Assembly (NCBI RefSeq): GCF_947492455.1
Contig: NZ_CANLNB010000003.1
Coordinates: forward strand, 591,484 to 655,483
Origin: an uncultured Aliiroseovarius sp.
GTDB taxonomy: Bacteria; Pseudomonadota; Alphaproteobacteria; Rhodobacterales; Rhodobacteraceae
Length of the DNA stretch: 64,000 bases
Direction of reading: 5' to 3'
The position numbers and the translations under genes were made by a program. The notes beneath the pieces were generated by a model. The model saw only the letters and a list, made by a program, of their open reading frames with translations. It was not told where the DNA came from and ran no database searches. Positions 33,355 to 42,009 of the stretch are shown piece after piece; positions within the stretch are counted from its first letter, which is position 1, and each line of letters starts with the position of its first letter.

Positions 33355-33374
33355 GGGGCGCCTTTGGGCGCCCC
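33355..33374 (+). repeat. Intercistronic GC-rich hairpin after the BCCT gene
   Basis: GGGGCGCC (33355-33362) and GGCGCCCC (33367-33374) form a perfect 8-bp stem with a 4-base loop, 8 bp after the BCCT stop. No T run follows, so it may limit read-through or protect the upstream mRNA rather than fully terminate. Confidence 0.5.
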
Positions 33375-33452
33375 TGACCCCCGCGCATTATCGGGCCCTG
33401 TTCGACGAAAGCCCCGAAATGCTCTATTGTCCTGACTGCAAAGGCCAAAAGA

Positions 33453-35156
33453 ATGAACACGATACACCGCCGTGATCCCGAACTGGTCATGCGCCTTGCG
33501 CGCCTCGGTTCCATCCACCAATCACGCCTGTCCTTCATGCGCGTGCTGACCCGCCGTCTGGCCCGCGAAGGCTGGCGGTTCGAGAAAACCGCCTTCAACG
33601 TGAACGACGCAGGCGAAGGCCATGCGGTCTATACCGCCTATGGCCCCGACCGCGCCTATTCGCTGATCGCCTATGCCCATGACCTGCCGCCCGAGAAACG
33701 CTCGGACCGGGTGATTGCCGACGCATGGGATGCAACTTTCACGCTGTTCGATGGCGTGCCCACCGCAGACGACATCGAACGCCTGTCGCACAACATCCCG
33801 GTTCAGGAAGCGGGCCGTGTTAGCGGGACAGAACTGTCCGTGTCGCGCGCCAACCGTTCGGTGCGCCTGTGGGAGCACGTGGTGTCCAGCCTTGCCGCGG
33901 GCAACCAGCCCGACATCGACCAGATCAAGGCCGTTGGATACCTGATGCGCACCACTGCGGTTTACGGATCAGGCAAGCTGGGTGCCGCCGACCGCGAGAT
34001 GATCGCCGACCGCCCCGAATTCCGCGCGCCCTTCCAGGTCGAGATGCTGTCGGTCTATCTGACCCGCTGGTTCGTGCTGGATCTGGTGCAGCACATGGCC
34101 GACCGTCGCGCTGCAGCGAACGGCGGCACTGCTGCCCAACTGTCGCCCGAGATCGGACGCGCGATGGGGATCGGTAACTCGACCGGTCTGGGCATGGCGC
34201 CCTTCCTGCTGAACCATCCCGTCCTGTTCAACAACTGGGTTGCCGCCCGTGAAAACGCCATTCAGGCGGTGCGCAAGCTGGTGAAGGCCAGTGCAGACGA
34301 GATCGCCCTGTTTCAATCGCTGATCGCGCGCAGCAAGATCACCATTGATCAGTGGCATTCCGAGCATCCGATCCAGATCGAGAAGCTGAAGGATCTGCGT
34401 GCCGACGTGGCCAAAGTGGATGGCTATTTGGCCAGCGCCGACCTGACCGCGAACCAGCCGTGGGATGCGTTGTATCGCTGGGCGGAAGAGAACCTGTCGC
34501 TGGAAGGGCAGGAATGGATCGCCTCGCTGATCTTGGAACCCTACGGTGCGCTGGTGGATGGCTACACCCAAGATATGGCCGCCGACAATACCGCCACCTT
34601 CCGCATTGCGGGCGCGATGACCGTGGGGGATCTGCGCGCGCTGCTGACCGATGTGTATTCCTGGGCCATCGACACCAACTGGCAGGCGCCGGAAAACCGC
34701 GCCCGCGCGTGGTATGTGTCGGAAGAAAAGCTTGAACCCCGTCTGGGTGAGCGTTTCGAAGAGCCGATCGAGGAATACGAGCAGCCGCTGGCCCCCGGTC
34801 GGGACGCCGCGCAACTGTTCAACGCTTTGACCCATTGGCCGGACGAGGCACAGGTTGCCGACTTCCTTCTGCGTCACCCCGAGCACCGCCACGTGCTGCG
34901 CCGCGCCCAGATCGTTGGCCGCGCACCCTATGCAGAGATCCGCGACAACACGATTTCGGATCAGGTGTTGCCCATCGACATGCTGCGCTGCAAGCTGGCC
35001 TTCTTTGGGGCCACACAGTTTGACCCGCGCTCGGATCGCTGGGTGCGGATCTGCATGTATGGCAACGCGCCGCTGCCCACCGAACTGACCGAAGACAATG
35101 CCGATTTCTGGGTCTTCCCCGACGCTGAAATCAAGCTTGAGGAGGGCGTCGCATGA
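33453..35156 (+). CDS. Conserved-looking protein of unknown function (567 aa)
   Basis: I do not recognise this family. The protein is soluble (no signal peptide or membrane segment), rich in Arg, Asp and Trp, and begins MNTIHRRDPELVMRLARLGS. Notable segments are EKTAFNVNDAGEGHAVYTAY near residue 50, NSTGLGMAPFLLNHPVLFNN near 250, and DQVLPIDMLRCKLAFFGATQ near 510. Codon use is like that of its neighbours, so the frame is real. It overlaps the DUF3726-like gene by 4 bases (ATGA), indicating that the two work together, perhaps as subunits of one enzyme. The context is catabolism of the BCCT substrate. Confidence 0.8.
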   Translation: MNTIHRRDPELVMRLARLGSIHQSRLSFMRVLTRRLAREGWRFEKTAFNVNDAGEGHAVYTAYGPDRAYSLIAYAHDLPPEKRSDRVIADAWDATFTLFDGVPTADDIERLSHNIPVQEAGRVSGTELSVSRANRSVRLWEHVVSSLAAGNQPDIDQIKAVGYLMRTTAVYGSGKLGAADREMIADRPEFRAPFQVEMLSVYLTRWFVLDLVQHMADRRAAANGGTAAQLSPEIGRAMGIGNSTGLGMAPFLLNHPVLFNNWVAARENAIQAVRKLVKASADEIALFQSLIARSKITIDQWHSEHPIQIEKLKDLRADVAKVDGYLASADLTANQPWDALYRWAEENLSLEGQEWIASLILEPYGALVDGYTQDMAADNTATFRIAGAMTVGDLRALLTDVYSWAIDTNWQAPENRARAWYVSEEKLEPRLGERFEEPIEEYEQPLAPGRDAAQLFNALTHWPDEAQVADFLLRHPEHRHVLRRAQIVGRAPYAEIRDNTISDQVLPIDMLRCKLAFFGATQFDPRSDRWVRICMYGNAPLPTELTEDNADFWVFPDAEIKLEEGVA

Positions 35157-35803
35157 GCCACTCGCTGAATGAAATCGAAGCCATGAGCAAACGCGCCGCA
35201 CGCGGTGCTGGGCTGTCGTGGGGGCTGTCGGAAGAGGCTGCAAAAGGCACGCGCTGGCTGTCGGCCTTCGGCTTTCCCGGCACAGAGATGCTAGCCGAAC
35301 TGCTCGAGATGAACGACCAGATCCCGCCAATTGACGTGTCGCCCGTATCGCTAAGTGCCGATATCTGGCACGCACCGACCCGTCGGATGAGCCCGCTGAT
35401 CGCAGGCGCCTCGCTGTCCGATTGCGCCGTGCGTTTGTTGGAACGCGGCACGATCACCATGCAGAACGTCAGCCTACCTTTGCTGGCCGTGCCCTTCATG
35501 GGCGGTGCCGCACTGCGTCTTGGCGTGCCCGTGGCTGCCGAATGGGACGGAGCGCGGGTTGCCACCGATGGCAAACAGCTGTGCGTTCAGGGTGAAGCCG
35601 ACGCGCTGCGCGCCAAACACGCCAGTCAGTTGGTCTTCTCGGCCCCGGCGGAAATGACCGGCAAGCGCGAACCGGTGATGCGTGCCGAGGTCTGTGAGAG
35701 CAGCTGGGAACAGCTGGGTAGCTTCGCCCACCGCACCTTCGCCCCCGCCACCGAAGAAAGCCGCCTGCGCGGTGCGGGTGCCGGGGTCAGCGACAACGAT
35801 TGA
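35153..35803 (+). CDS. DUF3726-like protein of unknown function
   Basis: The 216-residue protein begins MSHSLNEIEAMSKRAARGAG and continues SWGLSEEAAKGTRWLSAFGF, which I recognise with moderate confidence as the DUF3726 family. It has no signal peptide or membrane segment. The start overlaps the end of the 567-residue unknown gene by four bases. DUF3726 has no function that I know of; coupling to the large unknown protein and to the Ldh-family reductase suggests a role in the same pathway. Confidence 0.7.
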   Translation: MSHSLNEIEAMSKRAARGAGLSWGLSEEAAKGTRWLSAFGFPGTEMLAELLEMNDQIPPIDVSPVSLSADIWHAPTRRMSPLIAGASLSDCAVRLLERGTITMQNVSLPLLAVPFMGGAALRLGVPVAAEWDGARVATDGKQLCVQGEADALRAKHASQLVFSAPAEMTGKREPVMRAEVCESSWEQLGSFAHRTFAPATEESRLRGAGAGVSDND

Positions 35804-35812
35804 TATCTGTTT

Positions 35813-35832
35813 GGGGGCAGAATGCTGCCCCC
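35813..35832 (+). repeat. Intercistronic hairpin between the DUF3726-like gene and the Ldh gene
   Basis: GGGGGCAG (35813-35820) and CTGCCCCC (35825-35832) form a perfect 8-bp stem around AATG, 10 bp after the DUF3726-like stop and 32 bp before the Ldh start. No T run follows. Confidence 0.5.
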
Positions 35833-35864
35833 ATCACGCGACCAATAGAAAAGAAAGAACAAAG

Positions 35865-36872
35865 ATGACCGCCACTGAAACACTCTCGCTCTCGGAAATC
35901 GAAACCCTTGCTTTTGACGCGCTGGTCAAGGCTGGCACCTCGGAAGAAAACGCGCGCCCCTTGGCGGTCGCCACCGCGATGACCGAGGCCGACGGCGTTG
36001 CCTCGCACGGGCTGGCCTATATCCCGATCTACGCTCAGCATGTCGAATGCGGCAAAGTGGACGGACAGGCCAAGCCCGTCGTTGACCAGCCGCGCCCGGC
36101 CGTGGTGACCGTGGACGCCGCAACGGGCTTTGCCCACACCGCCATCGATCTTGGCTTTGAAAAGCTGATCCCGCTGGCGAAAGAGATGGGCGTGGCGGTT
36201 CTGGCTGTGAACAATTCCTACAACTGCGGCGTTCTGGGTGTGCACACGCAGCGCCTGGCACAGGCTGGCCTGATGGGCATCGGCTTCACCAACGCACCTG
36301 CGTCGATTGCACCCTCGGGTGGCGCGAAGCCGGTTGTTGGCACCAACCCGTTCTCGATCTCGGCCCCGGATGCGGATGGCAACGCGGCCCTCTTGATCGA
36401 CCAGTCGGCCAGCACGATTGCGAAAAGCGAAGTTATGAAGCACGCCCGCGAAGGTAAACCGGTTCCGGAAGGCTGGGTGCTGGACGCAGACGGTCAGCCC
36501 ACCACCGATCCCGAGGCCGGGTTGAAGGGCTCGATGGTACCGTCGGGCGGTTACAAAGGCGTGGGCATTGCCCTGACCGTGGAACTGATGGCCGCCGCCA
36601 TGGCAGGCGCCACGTTGGGGTCGGTCGCCAGCCCGTTCTCGGGCACCGCGGGTGGTCCGCCCAAAACAGGTCAGTTTTTCATCGCGATTGATCCAGAAGC
36701 GACGTCGGGCGGTCTGTTCCAAGAGAAACTGGCAGACCTGATCGCCTCGTTCCGGGACCAAGACGGCGCGCGCCTGCCGGGTGATGGCCGTCAAGCCGCC
36801 CGCATCCGCGCCGCGAAAGAGGGCGTGGCCGTGAACGCCGCGCTGCTTGAGAAAGTGCGCGGGCTGCTCTGA
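35865..36872 (+). CDS. Ldh-family (malate/L-lactate dehydrogenase type) oxidoreductase
   Basis: The 335-residue protein belongs to the Ldh_2 family (PF02615), with TEADGVASHGLAYIPIYAQH carrying the conserved SHG near residue 46, the cofactor-pocket region FTNAPASIAPSGGAKPVVGT and GSMVPSGGYKGVGIALTVEL. Members reduce 2-oxoacids or cyclic imines with NAD(P)H, for example delta1-piperideine-2-carboxylate reductase DpkA and sulfolactate dehydrogenase. With a semialdehyde dehydrogenase and a BCCT carrier in the same set, imine reduction of a ring compound is attractive but unproven. The ATG at 35865 is chosen because the conserved domain starts there. Confidence 0.87.
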   Translation: MTATETLSLSEIETLAFDALVKAGTSEENARPLAVATAMTEADGVASHGLAYIPIYAQHVECGKVDGQAKPVVDQPRPAVVTVDAATGFAHTAIDLGFEKLIPLAKEMGVAVLAVNNSYNCGVLGVHTQRLAQAGLMGIGFTNAPASIAPSGGAKPVVGTNPFSISAPDADGNAALLIDQSASTIAKSEVMKHAREGKPVPEGWVLDADGQPTTDPEAGLKGSMVPSGGYKGVGIALTVELMAAAMAGATLGSVASPFSGTAGGPPKTGQFFIAIDPEATSGGLFQEKLADLIASFRDQDGARLPGDGRQAARIRAAKEGVAVNAALLEKVRGLL

Positions 36873-37377
36873 TCTAATGCCACCGAGCAGGATGGGGCAG
36901 TCTTTCGATGATTGCCTCTCCTACTGGCTCAAACGAGACAAGAGGGAATTGTTAGAAGGAGGTGCGAGTATCCACGTTTGTGTAGATCAGGGTTGGGGGT
37001 GGTTTGGTGTAGGCCGCTTGGCGTCCCGACAAGCAATACAAAAAGCTTCTGCTGGCCCGAAATGGAGACGGGAAGGCGAGGTGCCCACCCTTGTGAGTTT
37101 GAAGGAATGCAGGCTTGCGGTTGCAGCTGAAACTGGGTGGCGTTTGCTTGGCATTACACGGGAGTATCTTGGGCCTCTTTCGATGACGTTAGAAAGCGCG
37201 CTTCATGACGTAAACGCCCGGAACCGCGTCGCACTTAGACCATTCAGAGCCGTATGGTGCGGCAGACTGATACGCACCCTTGAACTGTTGGTTGGAGAAG
37301 GTGCGAACCAGAGCATCTAGCGGTTTCAGGGGAGAAGTTTGCTGTGAGTAAACGAAACCAACTGGGAGAACAAAAAT
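36873..37377. other. Intergenic stretch without a supportable gene
   Basis: About 500 bp between the Ldh gene and the second BCCT gene. GC is lower than around it. A plus-strand frame at 36847-37320 is open, but its product has no recognisable motif, atypical composition and overlaps the Ldh gene end. I see no convincing RNA gene, repeat or insertion sequence here. Confidence 0.5.
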
Positions 37378-39216
37378 ATGTCTGTCAAACCTCCGTTTAC
37401 GGAGCTCAACATCAAGACGCAGGATTCTGGGTTCTATAAGGACAACAGCCTGCCCATTGCCCTGATCAGTAAGGGCATCATGGTGCTCTTGGTTATTTGG
37501 GCTCTTGTCTGGCCAGCCAATGCCAATTCTACATTGGGTAGCCTCAACTGGAAACTTTTGGAAAGCTTCAACAGCTTCTACATCGTCATTGTAGGACTCT
37601 TTGCCTTTTTCCTGGCAGTTATTGCCATTTTGCCGCAAACCGGCAGACGCGTTATGGGACGCCCGGGAGAAGGCAAGGAGTTCTCGGACTTTTCGTGGTT
37701 CTCGATGATGTTCGGGGCTGGTCTGGGTGTGGGCCTGATGGTCTTCGCTACTGCCGAGCCTCTTGGACTTTGGGGATCCAATCCAGTAGTTCTGGCCGGT
37801 GATGTTGCCGGTAACACTGAAGCCGCGGTTCAGTCGGGCTATCGCTATACGTTCCTGCACTATGGTTTTCACGCTTGGGCGATCTATGTGGTGACGGGCC
37901 TGTCGCTGGCTTACTACGCCTATACTCGGGACATGCCGCTAACGATCCGATCGGCCCTAACACCGCTGTTTGGTAAGTTCGTGAACGGCTTCTTCGGTCA
38001 CGTGGTTGACGTTCTAGGTGTTGTCGCCACCATCTTGGGTGTATCCGTGACGATTGGATTTGGCGTCAGCCAGTTCATCGACGGTGTCTACGCAATTTCC
38101 GGAATGGAATGGATGATGGATATGTCCGGTGATGCTCCGGCTCCGGGTAAAGTCGGATTGATTGCTGGTCTAGTCACTATCATGGGTCTGTCGATCATTT
38201 CCGCCGTTTCCGGCGTGGGTCGCGGGGTGAAATACCTGTCGAACCTGAACCTGGTTCTGTCGATCATCCTGCTTTTGACTTTTGTCACCTTCGGTTCGTT
38301 CTTCTTCGCGATGAGCACCTATGCCTCGGCCTTGGTTGACTACTTGATCCACTTCGTCAGCCTGAGCTTCGGGGCCTGGGGTCCACAGTCGGCAGCCGAT
38401 TTTGCCTCTGCGATCCCGGAAACGGCCAAACCGCTGGCGGATGAGCTCTTCTCGGGGGCAACCAACGCCTGGGGCGCATGGGCCGGATCGGATGGTTTCG
38501 AGACCTTCAAGTCGGGTCTGGAAGGAGCTGCCGCCGAGTTGGATGATGCCACGCTGGCAGCTGTCTACGAAGTAGGAAACCAGGGGCGTCAGTTTGGCTG
38601 GCAGGCCGGTTGGACCACCTTCTACTGGGCCTGGTGGATTGCGTTCTCGCCGTTCGTCGGCCTGTTCCTGGCCCGCATTTCCCGCGGACGCACCGTGCGC
38701 GAGTTCATCGTGGGTTGCGTAATTGCGCCGTCGCTGGTCTGTTTTGCATGGATGACCATCCTTGGCGGCACAGCCATTGATCTGGAGCTGACAGGTGGAG
38801 CAGAAGGGGCCATTGTCGGTGCTTCAAACACAGCCAAGCTGTTTGTGACCTTGGGCCAGATGATCGACGGTCCATTGCTGGCAGGTTTGACAGTGATGTG
38901 TGTCGTACTGATCATGACCTTCCTGGTCACCTCGGCCGATAGTGGTATCCTTGTCATGAACACCATCATGTCGGGTGGTAGCCAGGAAACTGGCATCAAG
39001 CACCGTATCGTTTGGGGCGTGATCCTGACGGCCGTAATCGGCACACTGCTGATGGCAGCGGGCGACAACAATCCGATGGATGCGCTGAAAAACGCGATGA
39101 TCATCGGGGCGCTTCCCTTCACCATGGTCATGGGCCTGATGATGGCCTCTCTGGCCAAAGCGCTTTACCGCGATGGGAAACGGGACAAACACGCAGCACA
39201 ACAAGCTGCGGAGTAA
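37378..39216 (+). CDS. BCCT-family transporter, BetP-like
   Basis: The 612-residue carrier has about 12 membrane segments. It contains the BCCT glycine stretch FGAGLGVGLMVFATAEPLGL, and the substrate helix WTTFYWAWWIAFSPFVGLFL followed by ARISRGRT, which is nearly identical to the BetP/OpuD-type signature. Residues about 335-405 form an unusually long acidic extracytoplasmic insertion between membrane segments. It likely imports glycine betaine or a related compound by sodium or proton symport. Neighbouring noncoding stretches on both sides suggest it is a single-gene unit. It is only distantly similar to the other BCCT at 31803. Confidence 0.92.
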   Translation: MSVKPPFTELNIKTQDSGFYKDNSLPIALISKGIMVLLVIWALVWPANANSTLGSLNWKLLESFNSFYIVIVGLFAFFLAVIAILPQTGRRVMGRPGEGKEFSDFSWFSMMFGAGLGVGLMVFATAEPLGLWGSNPVVLAGDVAGNTEAAVQSGYRYTFLHYGFHAWAIYVVTGLSLAYYAYTRDMPLTIRSALTPLFGKFVNGFFGHVVDVLGVVATILGVSVTIGFGVSQFIDGVYAISGMEWMMDMSGDAPAPGKVGLIAGLVTIMGLSIISAVSGVGRGVKYLSNLNLVLSIILLLTFVTFGSFFFAMSTYASALVDYLIHFVSLSFGAWGPQSAADFASAIPETAKPLADELFSGATNAWGAWAGSDGFETFKSGLEGAAAELDDATLAAVYEVGNQGRQFGWQAGWTTFYWAWWIAFSPFVGLFLARISRGRTVREFIVGCVIAPSLVCFAWMTILGGTAIDLELTGGAEGAIVGASNTAKLFVTLGQMIDGPLLAGLTVMCVVLIMTFLVTSADSGILVMNTIMSGGSQETGIKHRIVWGVILTAVIGTLLMAAGDNNPMDALKNAMIIGALPFTMVMGLMMASLAKALYRDGKRDKHAAQQAAE

Positions 39217-39233
39217 TCCCTAGAAGGAAATAT

Positions 39234-39261
39234 CGGCAGCGGTGTATTAACGCCGCTGCCG
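39234..39261 (+). terminator. Hairpin terminator after the BetP-like gene
   Basis: CGGCAGCGG (39234-39242) and CCGCTGCCG (39253-39261) form a perfect 9-bp stem with a 10-base loop, 17 bp after the stop codon. The T run is poor, so strength is uncertain. Confidence 0.6.
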
Positions 39262-40156
39262 TACTGGTGACGCTGGAAGACTAAATGGCTGTGTCAGAGG
39301 AAAAAGACCTGACATAGTGCGTTCGCCTCGCGCCATGACTAAGCCCTCACCTTTCAAGTATGGCTTTATCCCGTGTGGTCGGCTCCTGTTTCGCAAGGAC
39401 TGATTTGAGCTGACTGTGATAATTTTAGGGTGCGGTCATGCTTCTGATACACCCCCTTCAACTCTAAGCACGGCTTCTACGCCAGACCAAGTTTCGAGAT
39501 GAACCGCGCCTCGGCTCTTGCCGCTTGACCTCGTATCTACATGGACTACAGGGCAGTGCTACCGGCCTTGTTCGAGACCGTCTAGCAGCAGCGTTTCACT
39601 GTATCTCCCCCAAACACCGGCGATTTCAGCTGAAAAGCAGGTTTCAATTGCTTTTTGGCGCAGAATAGTGGTGAATCGTGGTCAACGCTGATGAACTGGC
39701 GCATATTTGGCCGGTTTCTGCGGTTGCATTTTGTACTACGCACTTATTGATTGATATTAGGAGTGTTCGTTAATGCCATGAATTTATGCAACGATGAGAA
39801 GCAGTTTCATGCGATGACCTCGCGTTTCAGATCGAAGCTGAACGCACCGCAGATCAGCTAATGACGTTGGAGTTGCCGTAGAGCGGCGTTCGGGCAATCC
39901 GGCCTCAGCCCTTTATTTGTCGGCTGATTTCTGAAAAGGTCGAAGACCTCTAGGATCAAGGCAACAAGGGATTGGAAGCCCTGATTGGTAGGGAATTGAA
40001 GGCTGATCCTTTCGGATCGATTAGATTTACGATGCTGACGCCAGTTTTCGGCGCCACCTGCATCATTTGAGAACACAACGCAGGCCGCTAGATTTTACAG
40101 GCCGCGAGGGGGTTAGTTGGGAAAGGTGGACCGTGCTGTTGAGCGCGGGGTTTGAG
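39262..40156. other. Gene-poor, stop-rich stretch, probably decayed DNA
   Basis: About 0.9 kb with reduced GC and stops in all frames. An inverted repeat TGTCAG-N11-CTGACA lies at 39292-39314. At 39335 an ATG opens MTKPSPFKY, which resembles the first residues of IS6-family transposases of Rhodobacteraceae, but the frame then diverges and stops after 22 codons. A minus-strand frame at 39858-40076 has no recognisable motif. I read this as the scar of lost genes or insertion elements. Confidence 0.4.
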
Positions 40157-41083
40157 ATGAGTCACGATTTACAAGAAATTGATGCCGATGTGTTGGGCGC
40201 GGATTTGTCGCGCGAAGATCGGTTTTACCGGCAGCTGTATTTGATCCGCCGGTTTGAACAGAAATTGTTAGAGCTGTTTACCAACAACATGCTGGCGGGC
40301 ACGACCCATACCTCGCAGGGGCAGGAAGCCAATGCGGTGGCAATTATGGAAGCGCTGAAGCTGGACCGCGACATGGTCTGGTCCAACCACCGGTGTCACG
40401 GGCATTTCCTGTCCTATTGCGGCCAAAGCTATCGCCTGTTTTCTGAAATTCTGGGCCGCCGCACCGGGGCTTGTGGTGGCCGTGGTGGCTCACAGCATCT
40501 GCACTGGCGCAACTTCTACTCCTCCGGCATACAGGGCGGTTTCGCGGCGGCGGCTGTTGGCGCGGCGCTCGCTGAAAAGGATAAGGGCGCGATCAGCTGC
40601 ATCTTCATGGGCGACGGCACGATGGGCGAAGGCTCGGTCTATGAGGCGTTGAATTTCGCTTCGCTTTTGTCGGCGCCCGTCCTCTTTGTGGTCGAGGACA
40701 ACGGCATTGCCCAAACAACTCCGAAAGAGCTGGGCGTCGCGGGTTCCATCACTGACCGAGCGCGGGCTTTTGGGATCGACTGTCACCATCTGGCCAGCAC
40801 GGATGCGGACGAGATCTTTGCAACGGTCAACCCGATCGTGGACCAGATCCGCGCCACCGGCCGTCCGGCGTGGCTGCATCTGGAAACCGTCCGCCTTGGC
40901 CCGCATTCCAAAGGAGACGACACGCGCGACGAGGATTTCGTGGCCGAGCTGCAGAAAAGAGATCCCTTGACCGTGTATCGCGACCGCGTCGGCGACCCCG
41001 GCGCGCTGGAAGCATGGTGCGACGACCACATCGCACACGTCCTGGATCTGGCTTTGAAGGATGACGTCGCATGCGTGTCGTAG
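40157..41083 (+). CDS. 2-oxoacid dehydrogenase E1 component, alpha subunit (TPP-dependent)
   Basis: The product of about 308 residues has the thiamine diphosphate motif MGDGTMGEGSVYEALNFASL ending near VVEDNGIAQ, plus SNHRCHGHFLSYCG and RTGACGGRGGSQHL, typical of pyruvate/acetoin/branched-chain E1 alpha chains. E1 decarboxylates a 2-oxoacid and transfers the acyl group to the lipoyl arm of E2. The start at 40157 (MSHDLQEIDADV) is preferred; the frame is open 30 codons further upstream without family similarity. The beta gene overlaps it by 13 bases. The partner E2-like protein is unusual, so the 2-oxoacid may not be pyruvate. Confidence 0.87.
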   Translation: MSHDLQEIDADVLGADLSREDRFYRQLYLIRRFEQKLLELFTNNMLAGTTHTSQGQEANAVAIMEALKLDRDMVWSNHRCHGHFLSYCGQSYRLFSEILGRRTGACGGRGGSQHLHWRNFYSSGIQGGFAAAAVGAALAEKDKGAISCIFMGDGTMGEGSVYEALNFASLLSAPVLFVVEDNGIAQTTPKELGVAGSITDRARAFGIDCHHLASTDADEIFATVNPIVDQIRATGRPAWLHLETVRLGPHSKGDDTRDEDFVAELQKRDPLTVYRDRVGDPGALEAWCDDHIAHVLDLALKDDVACVS

Positions 41084-42000
41084 AAGAACTTCGGGACAGC
41101 CTGTTTGGCATCGTCGAGCGCGATCCCTCGACGATCGTGCTGGGCGAGGATTTGCTAGATCCCTATGGCGGGGCGTTCAAGGTCACGCAGGGGCTGTCTG
41201 ATGCCTACCCAAACAACGTGATTACGACTCCGATTTCAGAGGCCGGTCTGGTCGGTGTCGGTCTGGGCATGGCTTTGCGCGGGCGCACTGTGCTGGCCGA
41301 GATCATGTTCGGGGATTTCCTGACCCTGACCACGGATCAGCTGATCAACCATGCCGCCAAGGTGAAATGGATGTTCAACGACGCGGTGGATGCAAGCCTT
41401 GTGGTGCGCACGCCCATGGGCGGCGGGCGCGGCTATGGTCCGACCCATTCCCAAAGCATCGAGAAGCATTTCTGCGGTGTCCCCGGTCTGACCGTCATGG
41501 CGGTGAACCAGTTTCAAAGCCCGGGCGCACTGCTGAAAGAGGCCGCTGAACTGGGCAGTCCGGTTCTGTTTATCGAAAACAAGATCATGTACTCGAAACT
41601 GGTCGAGCCGGACCGGCTGGTCACCTATGACCGCCCCGACGCTGTGATCCTGACCTATGGCGGCGTGACCGAGTTCTGCGTGCAGGCGGCCGAGCGTCTT
41701 CTTGAGGACGAAGAGCTGACGGTCGAAGTCGTGCCGGTGCAGCATCTGTCCCCCATGCCTGCTGATCTGATCCGGGCCGCAGCCGCCAAATCGGGCCGCA
41801 TCTTCACGGTCGAGGAAGGCACGGAAAGTTGGGGCTTCGGCGCGGCTGTGGCCGAAGAAATCCTGTCGGCGGGCATCACGCCGCGCCACTTCCAACCCAT
41901 CGCCGCCGATCCCACCGCCATCCCAAGTGCGCGCAACTGGGAGCTGGAAATCCTGCCCAGCGTCGACAAGATCGAACGCGCAATCGTCGCCTCGTTTTAA
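41071..42000 (+). CDS. 2-oxoacid dehydrogenase E1 component, beta subunit
   Basis: The 309-residue protein is an E1 beta chain with VLGEDLLDPYGGAFKVTQGL, TTPISEAGLVGVGLGMALRG, the potassium/TPP-side motif RTPMGGGRGYGPTHSQSIEK and a C-terminal transketolase domain (VEVVPVQHLSPMPADLIRAA). It pairs with the alpha chain to form the alpha2-beta2 E1. Its start lies inside the alpha gene and its stop is 9 bp before the E2-like gene, so all three are one operon. No E3 (lipoamide dehydrogenase) gene is in the window. Confidence 0.9.
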   Translation: MRVVEELRDSLFGIVERDPSTIVLGEDLLDPYGGAFKVTQGLSDAYPNNVITTPISEAGLVGVGLGMALRGRTVLAEIMFGDFLTLTTDQLINHAAKVKWMFNDAVDASLVVRTPMGGGRGYGPTHSQSIEKHFCGVPGLTVMAVNQFQSPGALLKEAAELGSPVLFIENKIMYSKLVEPDRLVTYDRPDAVILTYGGVTEFCVQAAERLLEDEELTVEVVPVQHLSPMPADLIRAAAAKSGRIFTVEEGTESWGFGAAVAEEILSAGITPRHFQPIAADPTAIPSARNWELEILPSVDKIERAIVASF

Positions 42001-42009
42001 GGAAAGATC

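Noticed and set aside
32172..33521. Open frame on the minus strand opposite the first BCCT gene
   Set aside because: Antisense of membrane-protein codons, giving a Gln/Asp/Arg-rich nonsense protein.
36847..37320. Possible 157-residue gene before the second BCCT
   Set aside because: Overlaps the end of the Ldh gene, has no start signal, and the protein shows no recognisable feature.
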